In this document: positions 53,379 through 62,331 of the stretch, one piece after another
How the letters are laid out: the number at the start of each line of letters is the position of its first letter
How positions within the stretch are numbered: the stretch's first letter is position 1
Origin: JBBRHQ01 sp963840235
Lineage (GTDB): Bacteria > Actinomycetota > Thermoleophilia > Solirubrobacterales > 70-9
Direction of reading: 5' to 3'
Assembly (NCBI GenBank): GCA_963840235.1
Contig: CAWIYC010000002.1
Location: 1 to 64,000 of the forward strand
Length of the DNA stretch: 64,000 nt
Made by a program: the position numbers and the translations under genes
The notes under the pieces: model-generated
What the model was told of the DNA's origin: nothing
Databases searched by the model: none
Seen by the model: only the letters and a program-made list of their open reading frames with translations

Positions 53379-54356
53379 TCAGAACCGCACCGTGGCGGCG
53401 ACCGCGCGATGGTCCGATGGCCACGGGGTGACCACGATCCCCGCCTCGGGTCTCTTCTCGCCGACGATCGCGGCGTCTTCGACGGTGAGGTCGTCGCCTC
53501 GGGCGAAGATGAAGTCGATCCGGTCATGGTGGTCCCACTTGACGGTCGGCTTGCTGGTCGGCGTCCAGGTGAATGCCGGCCGGGCGACCGGGTCAGGGTG
53601 GACGTTGCGGTAGGCGTCGATGAAGCCCTGGTCCTCGATCGCACCGGTGGTTGGCCAATCGACCGCGATCGGTTGGTTGCCTGCCGCAACCGCCTCCTTG
53701 GTCCAGTCGCGCCCGGAGGGCTCGTTGAAGTCGCCGAAGACGAAGGCGGCGTCGGCGTCATCAGCCGCTGCCAGGTCCTCCCGCAGCAGCGCTATCGCCG
53801 GGCCGCGGGTCTGCTTGGCGAAGCGAACGGCCTCGGCCTCGGTGTCGATGAACGGGGCGTTCCCGTAGGGGATGTCCAGCAGCTGGTAGGGCTGGTAGGG
53901 CGAGTCGTCGAGGTGGATGTTGAAGGCGTAGACGGAGTGGCCGTCAACGTCGATCTCGACGCCGAGGTCGTTGGGGGTCGCCTTTCCGATCGGATAGCGA
54001 CTGATGATCGCGTTCGACCAGAGTGCCTGGTTTGTGGCCGTCTGGTCGTAGTAGTGGTAGCCGAGCGCGTCGGCCAGCTGCTTGGCGCGGCTCTTCCCCA
54101 GTGGGGGGCACGATTGCGCCGTGCACTTCGGGCCCTCGACCCGGGTCTCCTGGACGCCGATCAGATCCGCGTCCGCCGCCTTGATCGCGGCAACGGTCTC
54201 GTCGATCGGCTTCGACTCGTTGGCGCCGGCGCCCCAGAGGTTGAAGCTCATCACCGTCAGGGTCGTCTGCTCGGAGGACCCGCATGAGGCGGCGAAGACG
54301 CCGATCGCCGCGGCCAGGACAAACGCTCCCCCGATCGAGCCGATGCGCCTGCTCAT
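53379..54356 (-). CDS. Endonuclease/exonuclease/phosphatase-fold lipoprotein
   Basis: The 325-residue protein starts with a lipoprotein signal (GAFVLAAAIGVFAASCGSSE, lipobox AASC). It continues with LTVMSFNLWGAGANES, LIGVQETRVEGP, AFVFGDFNEPSGRDWT and TPWPSDHRAVAATVRF, the metal and catalytic motifs of the EEP superfamily (DNase I, sphingomyelinase and inositol phosphatase relatives). It is therefore an outer-face hydrolase of nucleic acid, phospholipid or phosphoester. The ATG at 54356 gives a normal signal peptide; the reading up to 54665 overlaps the amine oxidase gene and is rejected. Confidence 0.9.
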   Translation of the reverse strand: MSRRIGSIGGAFVLAAAIGVFAASCGSSEQTTLTVMSFNLWGAGANESKPIDETVAAIKAADADLIGVQETRVEGPKCTAQSCPPLGKSRAKQLADALGYHYYDQTATNQALWSNAIISRYPIGKATPNDLGVEIDVDGHSVYAFNIHLDDSPYQPYQLLDIPYGNAPFIDTEAEAVRFAKQTRGPAIALLREDLAAADDADAAFVFGDFNEPSGRDWTKEAVAAGNQPIAVDWPTTGAIEDQGFIDAYRNVHPDPVARPAFTWTPTSKPTVKWDHHDRIDFIFARGDDLTVEDAAIVGEKRPEAGIVVTPWPSDHRAVAATVRF

Positions 54357-54390
54357 CGCGCCCTCGGGCCGGGGCTGCGGGCCGGGGCCG

Positions 54391-55773
54391 TCATACCGAG
54401 GATGCCGAAGGGGCCGGCATCGTCTCCAGGCATGCCTTGGCGGCGTCGGCGCCGGATCGGGTGGCCCCCTCCATGTGGATGTGGCCGACGCCGGCGATGT
54501 CGGTGCAGGCCCAGTGAATCGGCCCGATCGGGCGGCGGAGGTCTTCGCCGAAGCGGGAGAGCCCGCCGACGCCGAAACTGGTTCCGTAGGCGCCCCGCGT
54601 CCACTCCTGCGCCGACCACTCGGTCTCGATGTATTCGATCGGTCGCTGAGCGCCGGCTCCGACATATTTGGCCATCCCTTCCAGCACGGCGTCCCGGCGC
54701 GCGCCGGCGCTCATCCGCCCCACCCGCTCGGCGACCTCCCCGGCGAGGAAGGTGCAGAGCACGCCTGCCGACGCCGAGGGCGGGGAGTTGTCGTAGAGCT
54801 CGCGTACGAACTCATAGGGGGCGAACCCCTGGCCGGAGAGCCCCTCCTCGCGCCAGAACGGCTGCTCGTAGACGGCGAGGATCTTGGTCACGCTCCCCTG
54901 CGAGAGCGACTGCTCGAGCCGCAGGCGCCAGGGGGGAAGCGCCGGCTGGAAGCGGATGGCGCCGGTCAGGTTCGGTGGCACGGCCACGATCACGGCGCGC
55001 GCCCGGGCCTGCACTTCCCCGGCCTCGATCTCGACTCCTTCCTCCGACCAGCGGATCTCACGGGCCGGGGCGTCGAGCACGACCCGCTCGCCGAGGCGCT
55101 CGGCGAGCCGGATCGGGATCAGCTGGGAGCCGCCGACGACGCGGTAAGCGAGGCACTGCTCGGGCTCGAACAGCTCATAGGTTCCGCCGGCACCGGAGAT
55201 CATCCACAGTCCCTGCAGGAGCGAGAAGGTGTGGGCGGGCTTCGCCAGGAAGCCCCCGGCGAGCCAGGCGCGCAGCAGGTCCCGCGCCATCTCGTCGCCG
55301 ACCTCGCGCTGCAGCCAGGCCTCGAAGGTGATCGCGTCGAGCTCTTCGGCGTCGGGGTGCGCCCACGGCGCCTCGGGGTCGAGCTCCTTCGCCAGCGCGT
55401 CGAGCTTGGCGTCGGCCTCCTCGAAGGCGCGCTCGGATGCGGACCCGAGGGGGGCGTCGTGGCCCCGGTAGCGGTGGCTCTTTCCGGCGGGGTCGACGTA
55501 GACGTGCTCACCCTCGCGGAAGCTGGGGAAGAGCTCGATCCCGAGGTCCCCGAGCAACGCGTGCACGGCGGACTGATAGGGGGCGACCCACTGGCCGCCG
55601 AGCTCGTTGGCCTCGCCGCCGATCTCGGTGTTCCAGACGCGGCCGCCGACCCGGTCGCGCGCCTCGAGGACGACAACGTCCACCCCCTCACGGGCAAGCA
55701 CCGACGCGGCGGTGAGGCCGGCGATGCCGGCCCCGACGACTGCTATCTCGGCTTCGACGGTGCGCTTGGCCAT
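54391..55773 (-). CDS. Flavin-dependent amine oxidase
   Basis: The 460-residue product has IAVVGAGIAGLTAASVLARE, VVLEARDRVGGRVWNTEIGG and ANELGGQWVAPYQSAVHALL for FAD binding, and the C-terminal IHWACTDIAGVGHIHMEGAT of monoamine-oxidase-family enzymes. No export signal or covalent-FAD Cys of the mitochondrial MAO type is seen. It is most like the homologue at 46035 in length and motifs. It lies upstream, on the same strand, of the lipoprotein gene with a gap of 34 bases. The substrate is unknown. Confidence 0.9.
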   Translation of the reverse strand: MAKRTVEAEIAVVGAGIAGLTAASVLAREGVDVVVLEARDRVGGRVWNTEIGGEANELGGQWVAPYQSAVHALLGDLGIELFPSFREGEHVYVDPAGKSHRYRGHDAPLGSASERAFEEADAKLDALAKELDPEAPWAHPDAEELDAITFEAWLQREVGDEMARDLLRAWLAGGFLAKPAHTFSLLQGLWMISGAGGTYELFEPEQCLAYRVVGGSQLIPIRLAERLGERVVLDAPAREIRWSEEGVEIEAGEVQARARAVIVAVPPNLTGAIRFQPALPPWRLRLEQSLSQGSVTKILAVYEQPFWREEGLSGQGFAPYEFVRELYDNSPPSASAGVLCTFLAGEVAERVGRMSAGARRDAVLEGMAKYVGAGAQRPIEYIETEWSAQEWTRGAYGTSFGVGGLSRFGEDLRRPIGPIHWACTDIAGVGHIHMEGATRSGADAAKACLETMPAPSASSV

Positions 55774-55886
55774 CCGGCCTCCCTCTTGGTGGCGGAACCC
55801 GGCCAGTCTATGCCGATTCCACCCGTCGGGTCGCCGCTTCGAGGCGGGTGCCGTGTGGGGGCCGGGTTGCTAGCGTTGCCAGCCCG

Positions 55887-57350
55887 ATGGCGTCAAGGTC
55901 GGCAAAGGTTGGGGTGGCGGCTGGGTGCCTGGTGCTGGCGCTTGCCTGGGCGACGGCCAAGCGGGCCCCCGCCGGGACGATCGACGAGGGCGTTCGCGCG
56001 CAGAGCTGCCAGGCGGTCCACCAGGGCCCGCCTCCCCCGCCCAGCCAGCCCGCGGGGGGATCGGCAGGGATACCCTCGAGTTGGGCCAGGGCGCCCCGGG
56101 GGTTGCTTCCCCGGGAGGTCTACTTCCGCGACGGCAAGGAGGGCTTTAATCGCCTCTATGACTTCGCAACCCGCAGGGGAGCGATCTTCGCCCGGCTGCG
56201 GAAGCCCGACCGCGGCTGGCGCAGGGTGCCGCTGCCGGCCTGCTTCGCCGGAAGGGTGGCTGCGATCTCGGTCGATGACGACGAGATGATCGCGCTCGAC
56301 ATCGCCCGCCACGTCTTCACCATGGACAACGCGCTGGGGCATGGTTCGCAGTTCAGCTGGACCGGGCACTGGGGGGTTCCCGTCTGGCTCGGGCCGGGCC
56401 TGACGCTCCCCCCGACCAGGGCCTGGTCGTGGTCGGTCGTCTCGCCGCTGGAGGACGTCAACTGGACCGACCCGGCCGGCAACCGCACTGCGATCGGCGG
56501 CGGCAAGGTCTCACACATCTGGGGCCTGCGCCCGGGCGGGCAGCGACTGACTTTCTGGGACCCGTGGTTGCCGCTCGATCAGAGCTATGAGATGTGCGGA
56601 CCCCACCGCGGGCGCTTCCGGGCGGTCAACCTCTCCGCCGCCGGCTCCTACCTCTTCGTCATCGGCCGCTACGGCGACATGTTCACGCGCCTCTATGACT
56701 TCGATATCTCCGGTCACGACCCGGTCTTCTTCAGCTACTCCTATGAGAATCAGCGCGGCAAGGGCGACGGGTCGCCGATCCAGCTGCCGGCCGCGGAGTG
56801 GACCCGCCAGCCGAAGATCCGCGGTCAGATCACCTCGGCGGTCTCGATCCACAAGGTCGGCCGCGACTCGGTCCACCGCATCCTCCGGGTCGAGGGCAGG
56901 AACAGGGGTCAGACCGGCTTCTGGCAGCGCGACATCGCCGCGCCGCGGGCCAGGGGGTGGGCCTTCCACCGCACCGGCGCGCCGCTCTCGCGCAGGCTGC
57001 TGCCGAACCCGCCCGGCGACACCTCCAGGCGAGGGCTGGGCCGGGGCGAGGACAGGCGCTACCGCATGCACACCGGTGGGATCACCGCCACCCTGACCGA
57101 CTTCAACGTCTACTGCTCGCCGGCGACACTGCGCTGGCGCGAGAACGGCAAGGTCCGCGAGTTCCGCTTCTTCAACGTGGACGGGCTGCGGCAGGTCGCG
57201 CGAGCGCGGGGGCTCGACGACGTGCCCAGGACCCAGTACGGGGAGATCAAGTGGGGGCCGGGCAACTTCGAGGCGGTGACGGTGCAGGCAACCCGGGCCG
57301 AGATCCAGATCCCCGAGCACGGCTGGACGTTCGAGCATGTGCCCGGCTGA
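55887..57350 (+). CDS. Exported protein of unknown function, 487 residues
   Basis: The product has a signal peptide (VGVAAGCLVLALAWATAKRA). A large beta-rich, Trp- and Tyr-rich mature part follows, with EVYFRDGKEGFNRLYDFATR, DALGHGSQFSWTGHWGVP-like blocks, WGLRPGGQRLTFWDPWLPLD, YLFVIGRYGDMFTRLYDFDI and GPGNFEAVTVQATRAEIQIP. No known family is recognised. It is followed 15 bases later by a membrane protein gene also of unknown function, so the two probably form a unit. An in-frame start at 55848 would add 13 residues before the signal. The frame is intact and the codon use matches its neighbours. Confidence 0.7.
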   Translation: MASRSAKVGVAAGCLVLALAWATAKRAPAGTIDEGVRAQSCQAVHQGPPPPPSQPAGGSAGIPSSWARAPRGLLPREVYFRDGKEGFNRLYDFATRRGAIFARLRKPDRGWRRVPLPACFAGRVAAISVDDDEMIALDIARHVFTMDNALGHGSQFSWTGHWGVPVWLGPGLTLPPTRAWSWSVVSPLEDVNWTDPAGNRTAIGGGKVSHIWGLRPGGQRLTFWDPWLPLDQSYEMCGPHRGRFRAVNLSAAGSYLFVIGRYGDMFTRLYDFDISGHDPVFFSYSYENQRGKGDGSPIQLPAAEWTRQPKIRGQITSAVSIHKVGRDSVHRILRVEGRNRGQTGFWQRDIAAPRARGWAFHRTGAPLSRRLLPNPPGDTSRRGLGRGEDRRYRMHTGGITATLTDFNVYCSPATLRWRENGKVREFRFFNVDGLRQVARARGLDDVPRTQYGEIKWGPGNFEAVTVQATRAEIQIPEHGWTFEHVPG

Positions 57351-57365
57351 GGGACGGTTGGGGAC

Positions 57366-58010
57366 TTGACCCCCGCGATCACCGAGGCCGCGAGCCAGGC
57401 GCTGGAGATCCTCCGGGACGGCTCGACGTTCACCTGGTCCACGGTGACGCTGCTCGGTCTGGTCGTCTACGTCTACTCGGTCGAGGTCGAGCGCCGCCGC
57501 TGGGACATCATCCTCGCCGGGCTCGGCTTCTGGTTCATGGACTGGTTCAACGAGCTTGTCAACTCGGCGATCTTCCACGCCAGCGACCGGGCGCCGCTGT
57601 GGACGGTGACCGGGGACACCAGCTACCTGATCCTGATCGGGCTCAACATCGAGATCTCGCTGCTGTTCCTGATCGCCGGCGTCGCCTTCGTCAAGCAGCT
57701 GCCACCCGACCCGCGGATGCGGATCCTCGGCGTCCCCAACCGGCTCCTCCTCGTCTTTGCCTTCTCCTGCGCCTGCGTCCTGGTCGAGCTCTTCCTGCAC
57801 TCGACCGGCTACTTCACCTGGGAGTACTGGTGGTGGAATACGCCGTTCGTGCCGCTGATCATCGTCTTCGGCTACATGACCTTCTTCGCGATCGCAGCCT
57901 GGGTCTTCGACATGGGCGACGACCGCCGGCGCCAGCTGCGGGTCGTCGGCGGCCTCGCGGCGATCGACGTCGTGCTCGGCCTCGGCCTCGGCTTGGCCGG
58001 CTGGCTGTAG
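57366..58010 (+). CDS. Multi-spanning membrane protein of unknown function
   Basis: The 214-residue product (TTG start) has about six hydrophobic helices, including VTLLGLVVYVYSVEVERRRW, IILAGLGFWFMDWFNELVNS, LILIGLNIEISLLFLIAGVA and LLLVFAFSCACVLVELFLHS. FNELVNSAIFH and TGYFTWEYWWW are distinctive. No family is recognised. It lies 15 bases after the exported 487-residue protein gene, and the pair may cooperate at the membrane. Confidence 0.7.
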   Translation: MTPAITEAASQALEILRDGSTFTWSTVTLLGLVVYVYSVEVERRRWDIILAGLGFWFMDWFNELVNSAIFHASDRAPLWTVTGDTSYLILIGLNIEISLLFLIAGVAFVKQLPPDPRMRILGVPNRLLLVFAFSCACVLVELFLHSTGYFTWEYWWWNTPFVPLIIVFGYMTFFAIAAWVFDMGDDRRRQLRVVGGLAAIDVVLGLGLGLAGWL

Positions 58011-58136
58011 GCCGGAAGGCGCCGTGCCGAATTCCGGTGGCGCTGAAGCCCTCCCGCGAGAGTTCAATTCGTCACCACATTGGTGACTCAGATCACTTTC
58101 GCGATCGGGGTGGGGTCGATCCGCCGGCGATGGAAC

Positions 58137-58562
58137 CTAGGTGGGCGGCCCGAAGTCGACCGGGTCCGAACGCGCCGACTTGCAGACGAAATTCGGCGTC
58201 GACTTGCGCACCGCGCGGGCCACGTAGTCGCCGCCGATGCCGTCTGAAAGCATCCTGATCTCCCAGTACCCCGTCCGATCGGTCGAGTCGGTCCCGAGCG
58301 TGATCGGCGGCCTGCCGTCGAAGATGTTCACGGCCCTCAACTGCACTTTGCGGCCGTGTGCGCAGCCGCCCTTCGGTGAGTGAACGCGCCCGTAGAAGAC
58401 CAGCTCGAAGCTGCCGCTGTCGAAGCGCTCCTTGGCGCTCACCGTCGAGGAAAAGTGGGGCTTGGCGGCAAGGGCGACCGCGGACAAGGCAGCGATCATC
58501 AGCAGCGCTGCGAGCGCTGCGGTGGGCAGCGCTCCGGGTCGTCTCAAGCTCGATCGAGTCAT
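58137..58562 (-). CDS. Small secreted protein, Thermoleophilia-type
   Basis: The 141-residue protein has a signal peptide (LPTAALAALLMIAALSAVAL) and a mature domain with YGRVHSPKGGCAHGRKVQLR, followed by GTDSTDRTGYWEI and a second Cys in PNFVCKSARS. This is the 'G-x-V-x-S-x-K-x-x-C-x-x-x-R-x-V-x-L' pattern of small secreted proteins frequent in Solirubrobacterales. It is related in plan to the gene at 60736. Function is unknown. Confidence 0.7.
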   Translation of the reverse strand: MTRSSLRRPGALPTAALAALLMIAALSAVALAAKPHFSSTVSAKERFDSGSFELVFYGRVHSPKGGCAHGRKVQLRAVNIFDGRPPITLGTDSTDRTGYWEIRMLSDGIGGDYVARAVRKSTPNFVCKSARSDPVDFGPPT

Positions 58563-58786
58563 CCGCACCCCCTGTGCCTCCTGGCCTTGATCCGCAATTG
58601 AAAATCGATCATACGCGCGATCGGGCGGGGCTCCGCGCGGAAGGAGACCGCGAGGCCCGCCAGGGCTTCGATCCGATGGTGTTCGGACTGCGGCCTCAGC
58701 GTGTAGCCTGGCGTCGCAAGAGTTCGGCACCGGTGGCGGCAACCGGCCGTGCCGCAATGCCGGCGGGGACTGGACAGGAGGAAGGG

Positions 58787-60177
58787 ATGCGCTCAGGCAC
58801 CTGGAGGGGTATCGGACTGGCGGCAGTTGCGGTCGTGCTGGCGATCATCGCCCCGGCGGCGAGCGCGGGCGCCTCGGTCCGCTTCCACCTCATGCAGGGC
58901 GTCGACTCCGCCGGGACCCCGGCCAAGTACGACCGGGTCGGCGTGCTGAAGACGGGCTCGCCGAAGGCCCGCAACATCCTCGTTCTCAATCCCGGGACCT
59001 CGGCCAGCGCCGCCTACTTCGAGCCGCTCGCAAGGACGATCGTGGAGAAGACCAAGGGCTGGCAGGTGTGGGCCGTCGAGCGCCGGGAGAACCTGCTCGA
59101 GGACCACTCGGTCTTCAACCGCGCCAAGGCCGGAAAGGCGACGCCGAAGCAGGTCTTCGACTACTACCTCGGCTGGCTCACCGATCCGAGCGTGACCAAC
59201 CACTTCCAGCTGATCCCCGACGCCGACGTCGGCTATGCCCGGAAATGGGGCATGAAGGTCGAGATCGGTGACCTCCGACGCGTCGTCACGGCGGCGCAGG
59301 AGAAGGGCGGCCGCGTCGTCGTCGGCGGCCACTCCCTGGGCGGATCGATCACAACCGCCTACGCCACCTGGGACTTCAACGGCAAGCCCGGGGCCAGGGG
59401 CCTCTCAGGCCTCGTCTTCATCGACGGGGGCAGCGGCCCGACGCCGGTGACGGCACAGCAGGCGACCCAGTCGCTCCAGAACCTGCAGACATCCTCGCCC
59501 TGGCTCACATTCGGTGGGATCACGGCGCCGTTCACGGGTCTGTTCAACACATCCGGCGCGCTCGCGGCGATCACCGCTCCGCACGCGCTCTCGCTTGCCG
59601 GAGGCTTCGCCCTGCTGCCGGCGAACCTGAAGCCGCCGGTCCCGGCCGACAATGAGGGCCAGTACGGCTACGCGCTCGACACCGAGACCTCGCCGCCCGG
59701 GCTGAGCGCGGCCCAGGCCCACCTCGGCCACCTGGCCGCCAGCGGCGATCCCCGGGGCTGGGTCAGGGCGGGTGAGCTGACCCCGATCCAGCGCTATGCC
59801 AGGGCGTTCTCGGGCTGGGGCCTGAAGGGCCTGGACGGCACCGCCTGGTATCACCCGATGCGCCTGACGATCGACTCGGGCGCGGTCGCCGCCGGCAACG
59901 CCAATGACGCCCAGGATGTGCTCAACGTCCGCGCCACCCACGGCGACGACCTCCCCGAGCGCCTGAGGATCTACGCCTTCGGCGCGGCGCTGGGGGGCAG
60001 CGGGTGCTCGACGCGGCGAGCATCCTGGCCGAGCAGTCGGACATCCCCAGGCGCAACCTGACGCTGATCAACCGCGCCTCCACCTACGCCCACAACGATC
60101 CCAACACCGCCGCTCCGGAGAACGCCTTCGTCAACCACCTGATCCCGTTCCTGGCGAAGATCGGCCGCGGCTCCTGA
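58787..60177 (+). CDS. Exported alpha/beta hydrolase (frameshift at a G6 run)
   Basis: AGGAGG precedes the ATG. The product has a signal peptide (IGLAAVAVVLAIIAPAASAG) and an alpha/beta-hydrolase domain: GKWQVWAVERRENLLED-type strand, then GRVVVGGHSLGGSITTAYAT with the nucleophile Ser in GHSLGG. At 59991-59996 a run of six G is one base out of frame. The C-terminal part (DAASILAEQSDIPRRNLTLI, STYAHNDPN with the likely catalytic His, FVNHLIPFLAKIG) is read in another frame to the TGA at 60175-60177. A missing G is the simplest explanation. The substrate is unknown. Confidence 0.75.
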
Positions 60178-60182
60178 GCCGG

Positions 60183-60701
60183 ATGGGCTTTCTCGACAAG
60201 CTGAAGGACAAGAGCCGCGGAGTCATGACCGCGGCGAAGCCCGAAGAGGGGGTCGAGGCCCAGTCTCCGGAGGAGGTCCGCCGGCGGTTGCTTGCGATCG
60301 GCGGCAAGGGCATCGAGACTCGCGAGGAGGGTGATGGGGTGGTCGTCGCCTGGTCGGCCAAGGTCGCGGGTGCCGGGGTCGGCGGCGCCGGGTACGAGTT
60401 CCTCTACCGGGCGATCCGGCTCGAGCTCGACCCGGGGGAACATCAGGCCTCGGGGATCTGCCTGAAGACGACGACCGAGGCCGAGATCGAGCCCGGCGGG
60501 TCGTTCGCCGGCTCGAAGGAGTGGGAGAAGGGCCAGCACATCGGCACCGAGACGCTGCACGTCCTGGCATGGCTGGGGCCGCACCGCACCGAGGGCGGCG
60601 CCGATGAGAAGGGCTACAAGTTTTCCTGGTCGGACCTGCGTGACCCGGTGATCGAAGCCGTCACCGGCGCAGGCTGGAGCTACAAGCCGAAGAAGTTCTG
60701 A
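60183..60701 (+). CDS. Hypothetical soluble protein, 172 residues
   Basis: The product starts MGFLDKLKDKSRGVMTAAKP. It is rich in Glu and Gly, without signal peptide or membrane segment. Its middle has YRAIRLELDPGEHQASGICL and it ends GAGWSYKPKKF. The short amphipathic start followed by an alpha/beta body resembles small cytoplasmic stress-type proteins, but no family is recognised. It follows the hydrolase gene by five bases. Confidence 0.65.
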   Translation: MGFLDKLKDKSRGVMTAAKPEEGVEAQSPEEVRRRLLAIGGKGIETREEGDGVVVAWSAKVAGAGVGGAGYEFLYRAIRLELDPGEHQASGICLKTTTEAEIEPGGSFAGSKEWEKGQHIGTETLHVLAWLGPHRTEGGADEKGYKFSWSDLRDPVIEAVTGAGWSYKPKKF

Positions 60702-60735
60702 CCGGGCTCAGCCGAAGGGGCTCTGACCGGGCTCC

Positions 60736-61128
60736 CTAGTGCTCGGCCGGGATCGACTTGCTCGAATCCGACTCGCAGCCGGGGATCTTGCCCGCGCGGG
60801 CGTAGAACTTGCCGGGCTGGAAGCCGGTGTTCCCGGTTGACCACATGTAGCGGCTGCCGTTCGGCTGGGCGATGTCGGAGCCGATCTTGGTGTCGACCCG
60901 GGGGTTCTGCTTGTTGCCCTTCTGCTTGAACAGCTTGACCAGGCGGTTGTTGGCGCACTTCTGGGGCTTGGGGCTGTAGACGTAGCCGAAGAACCCGCCC
61001 GACTCGGGGATGATCGTGACCGTGGTCTTGGCGGGGCTGCGGGCGCCCGCCGGGACGATGGAACCGGCCAGCCCGCCGCAGAGGGCGAGGACGGTGATCG
61101 CTGCCAGTAGCTTGCGGCTCATCTTCAT
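60736..61128 (-). CDS. Small secreted protein, Thermoleophilia-type
   Basis: The 130-residue protein has a signal peptide (LLAAITVLALCGGLAGSIVP) and a mature part with GYVYSPKPQKCANNRLVKLF, KQKGNKQNPRVDTKIGSD and GFQPGKFYARAGKIPGCESD. The Cys near the start, the 'GKFYARAGK' strand and the late Cys followed by a DSSKSI-type tail match a secreted family abundant in Solirubrobacterales. It may form a small beta-sandwich with one disulfide. Function is unknown. It is divergent from the patatin gene. Confidence 0.78.
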   Translation of the reverse strand: MKMSRKLLAAITVLALCGGLAGSIVPAGARSPAKTTVTIIPESGGFFGYVYSPKPQKCANNRLVKLFKQKGNKQNPRVDTKIGSDIAQPNGSRYMWSTGNTGFQPGKFYARAGKIPGCESDSSKSIPAEH

Positions 61129-61235
61129 CTTCTCCTCGTGTCGCCCATGCCTCTCGCCAGGTCGTCCGACAGTAGCACCCCATGCCTCGGGGATCGACGA
61201 TCATTCGGGCAGCTACGGTTCCCGGTCGGGAGCCC

Positions 61236-62327
61236 ATGTCCCTGGATGACCGCATAGACCTGTTCTCGATCAAGACCCAGTTCGAGCGCTTCGCCGAGCG
61301 GCTCGAGTTCGGCGGGCTGGTCGGCGACCTGGGGTTCCTGCGGCGCGCCCGGCGCTCGCTGCTGCCACTGCCGTTGATCGACCGACCCGAGGAGGTCGAC
61401 GCTTCGGCGGTCTTCCCACCCTTCCATTCGCGACCGCTCGCCGAGCTGCAGGGCAAGCGCCTGGCGATGGTCGCCTCCGGAGGCGGGGGCGCCGCCGTTG
61501 CCCTGGTCGGGGTCGCGCGCGCATTCGAGGAGGCCGGTCTCGAGCCGGCCGAGATAGTCGGCTGCTCGGGCGGGGCGATCTGGGGCTCGATGTGGGCGGC
61601 CGGGATGAGCGCCCAGGAGATGGCCGAGTTCTCGCTCTCCTGGAAGCCCGAGGACTACCTCGACGTGCAGTGGCTCTCGCTGCCCCGCTTCGCCCTCTCC
61701 GCCCTGCGCGGGTTCACCGGCATCGCCAAGGGGGAGGCGGTCGAGCATCTCTTCGACAGCCGTCTGCGGGAGATGCCCTGCGGCGAGACGGCGATCCCGA
61801 TCACGACCATCGTCTACAACATGGATCTCGGCACGGTCGAGTACTTCGGCACCACCCGCACCCCCGCGGTGACGGTCGGCCACCTGGTCCGGGTCGCGAT
61901 CGCCCTGCCGCTGTTCATCGAGTCGGTCGAGGTCGAGGGGCATCTCTACGTCGACGGCGGTGTGATCGAGGTGTGGCCGGTGCAGCCGGTGATGGACGAG
62001 GGCGACTTCGACCATGTCTTCGGCGTCAACTTCATGCTCCCCAAGGGCTTCCGCCCCAAGGACATCACCGGCTGGCCGGACCGGCTGGGCGGGTTGTTCG
62101 AGGCCAGCCGGCAGATGCAGCAGGGCTACCACCTTGAGATCGCCCGCCGAGCGAAGGCGAAGCTTGGAGAGAAGCTGACCGTGATCGACCCGGTTGAGGA
62201 CTCCGAGCTGCACGGGACGTCCTTCTATGACCTCTTCCTCGACCGGGGCCATTGGCCGCGTCTGATCCGCCAGGGCTACGACGCCGCCACCGCGGCGCTC
62301 GACGAGCTCAGGGCCGACGAGGGTTAG
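61236..62327 (+). CDS. Patatin-like phospholipase
   Basis: The 363-residue protein has a Gly-rich oxyanion loop (MVASGGGGAAVALVGVARAF), the nucleophile Ser111 in IVGCSGGAIWG and the catalytic Asp240 in YVDGGVIEVWP, the Ser-Asp dyad of patatins. It is cytoplasmic or membrane-associated. It would hydrolyse acyl esters of phospholipids. The ATG at 61236 gives the usual short leader; an ATG at 61182 lies within the divergent leader. A small SCP2-like/hydrolase fusion gene converges on it. Confidence 0.9.
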   Translation: MSLDDRIDLFSIKTQFERFAERLEFGGLVGDLGFLRRARRSLLPLPLIDRPEEVDASAVFPPFHSRPLAELQGKRLAMVASGGGGAAVALVGVARAFEEAGLEPAEIVGCSGGAIWGSMWAAGMSAQEMAEFSLSWKPEDYLDVQWLSLPRFALSALRGFTGIAKGEAVEHLFDSRLREMPCGETAIPITTIVYNMDLGTVEYFGTTRTPAVTVGHLVRVAIALPLFIESVEVEGHLYVDGGVIEVWPVQPVMDEGDFDHVFGVNFMLPKGFRPKDITGWPDRLGGLFEASRQMQQGYHLEIARRAKAKLGEKLTVIDPVEDSELHGTSFYDLFLDRGHWPRLIRQGYDAATAALDELRADEG

Positions 62328-62331
62328 CCGC

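Noticed and set aside
45377..55773. The catabolic genes considered as a secondary-metabolite cluster
   Set aside because: No PKS, NRPS, terpene or RiPP core enzyme is present; the set fits amine and acyl breakdown better.
54082..56289. 735-codon forward frame opposite the amine oxidase
   Set aside because: Antisense to genes with complete FAD and EEP motifs; its length results from lack of AT-rich stops.
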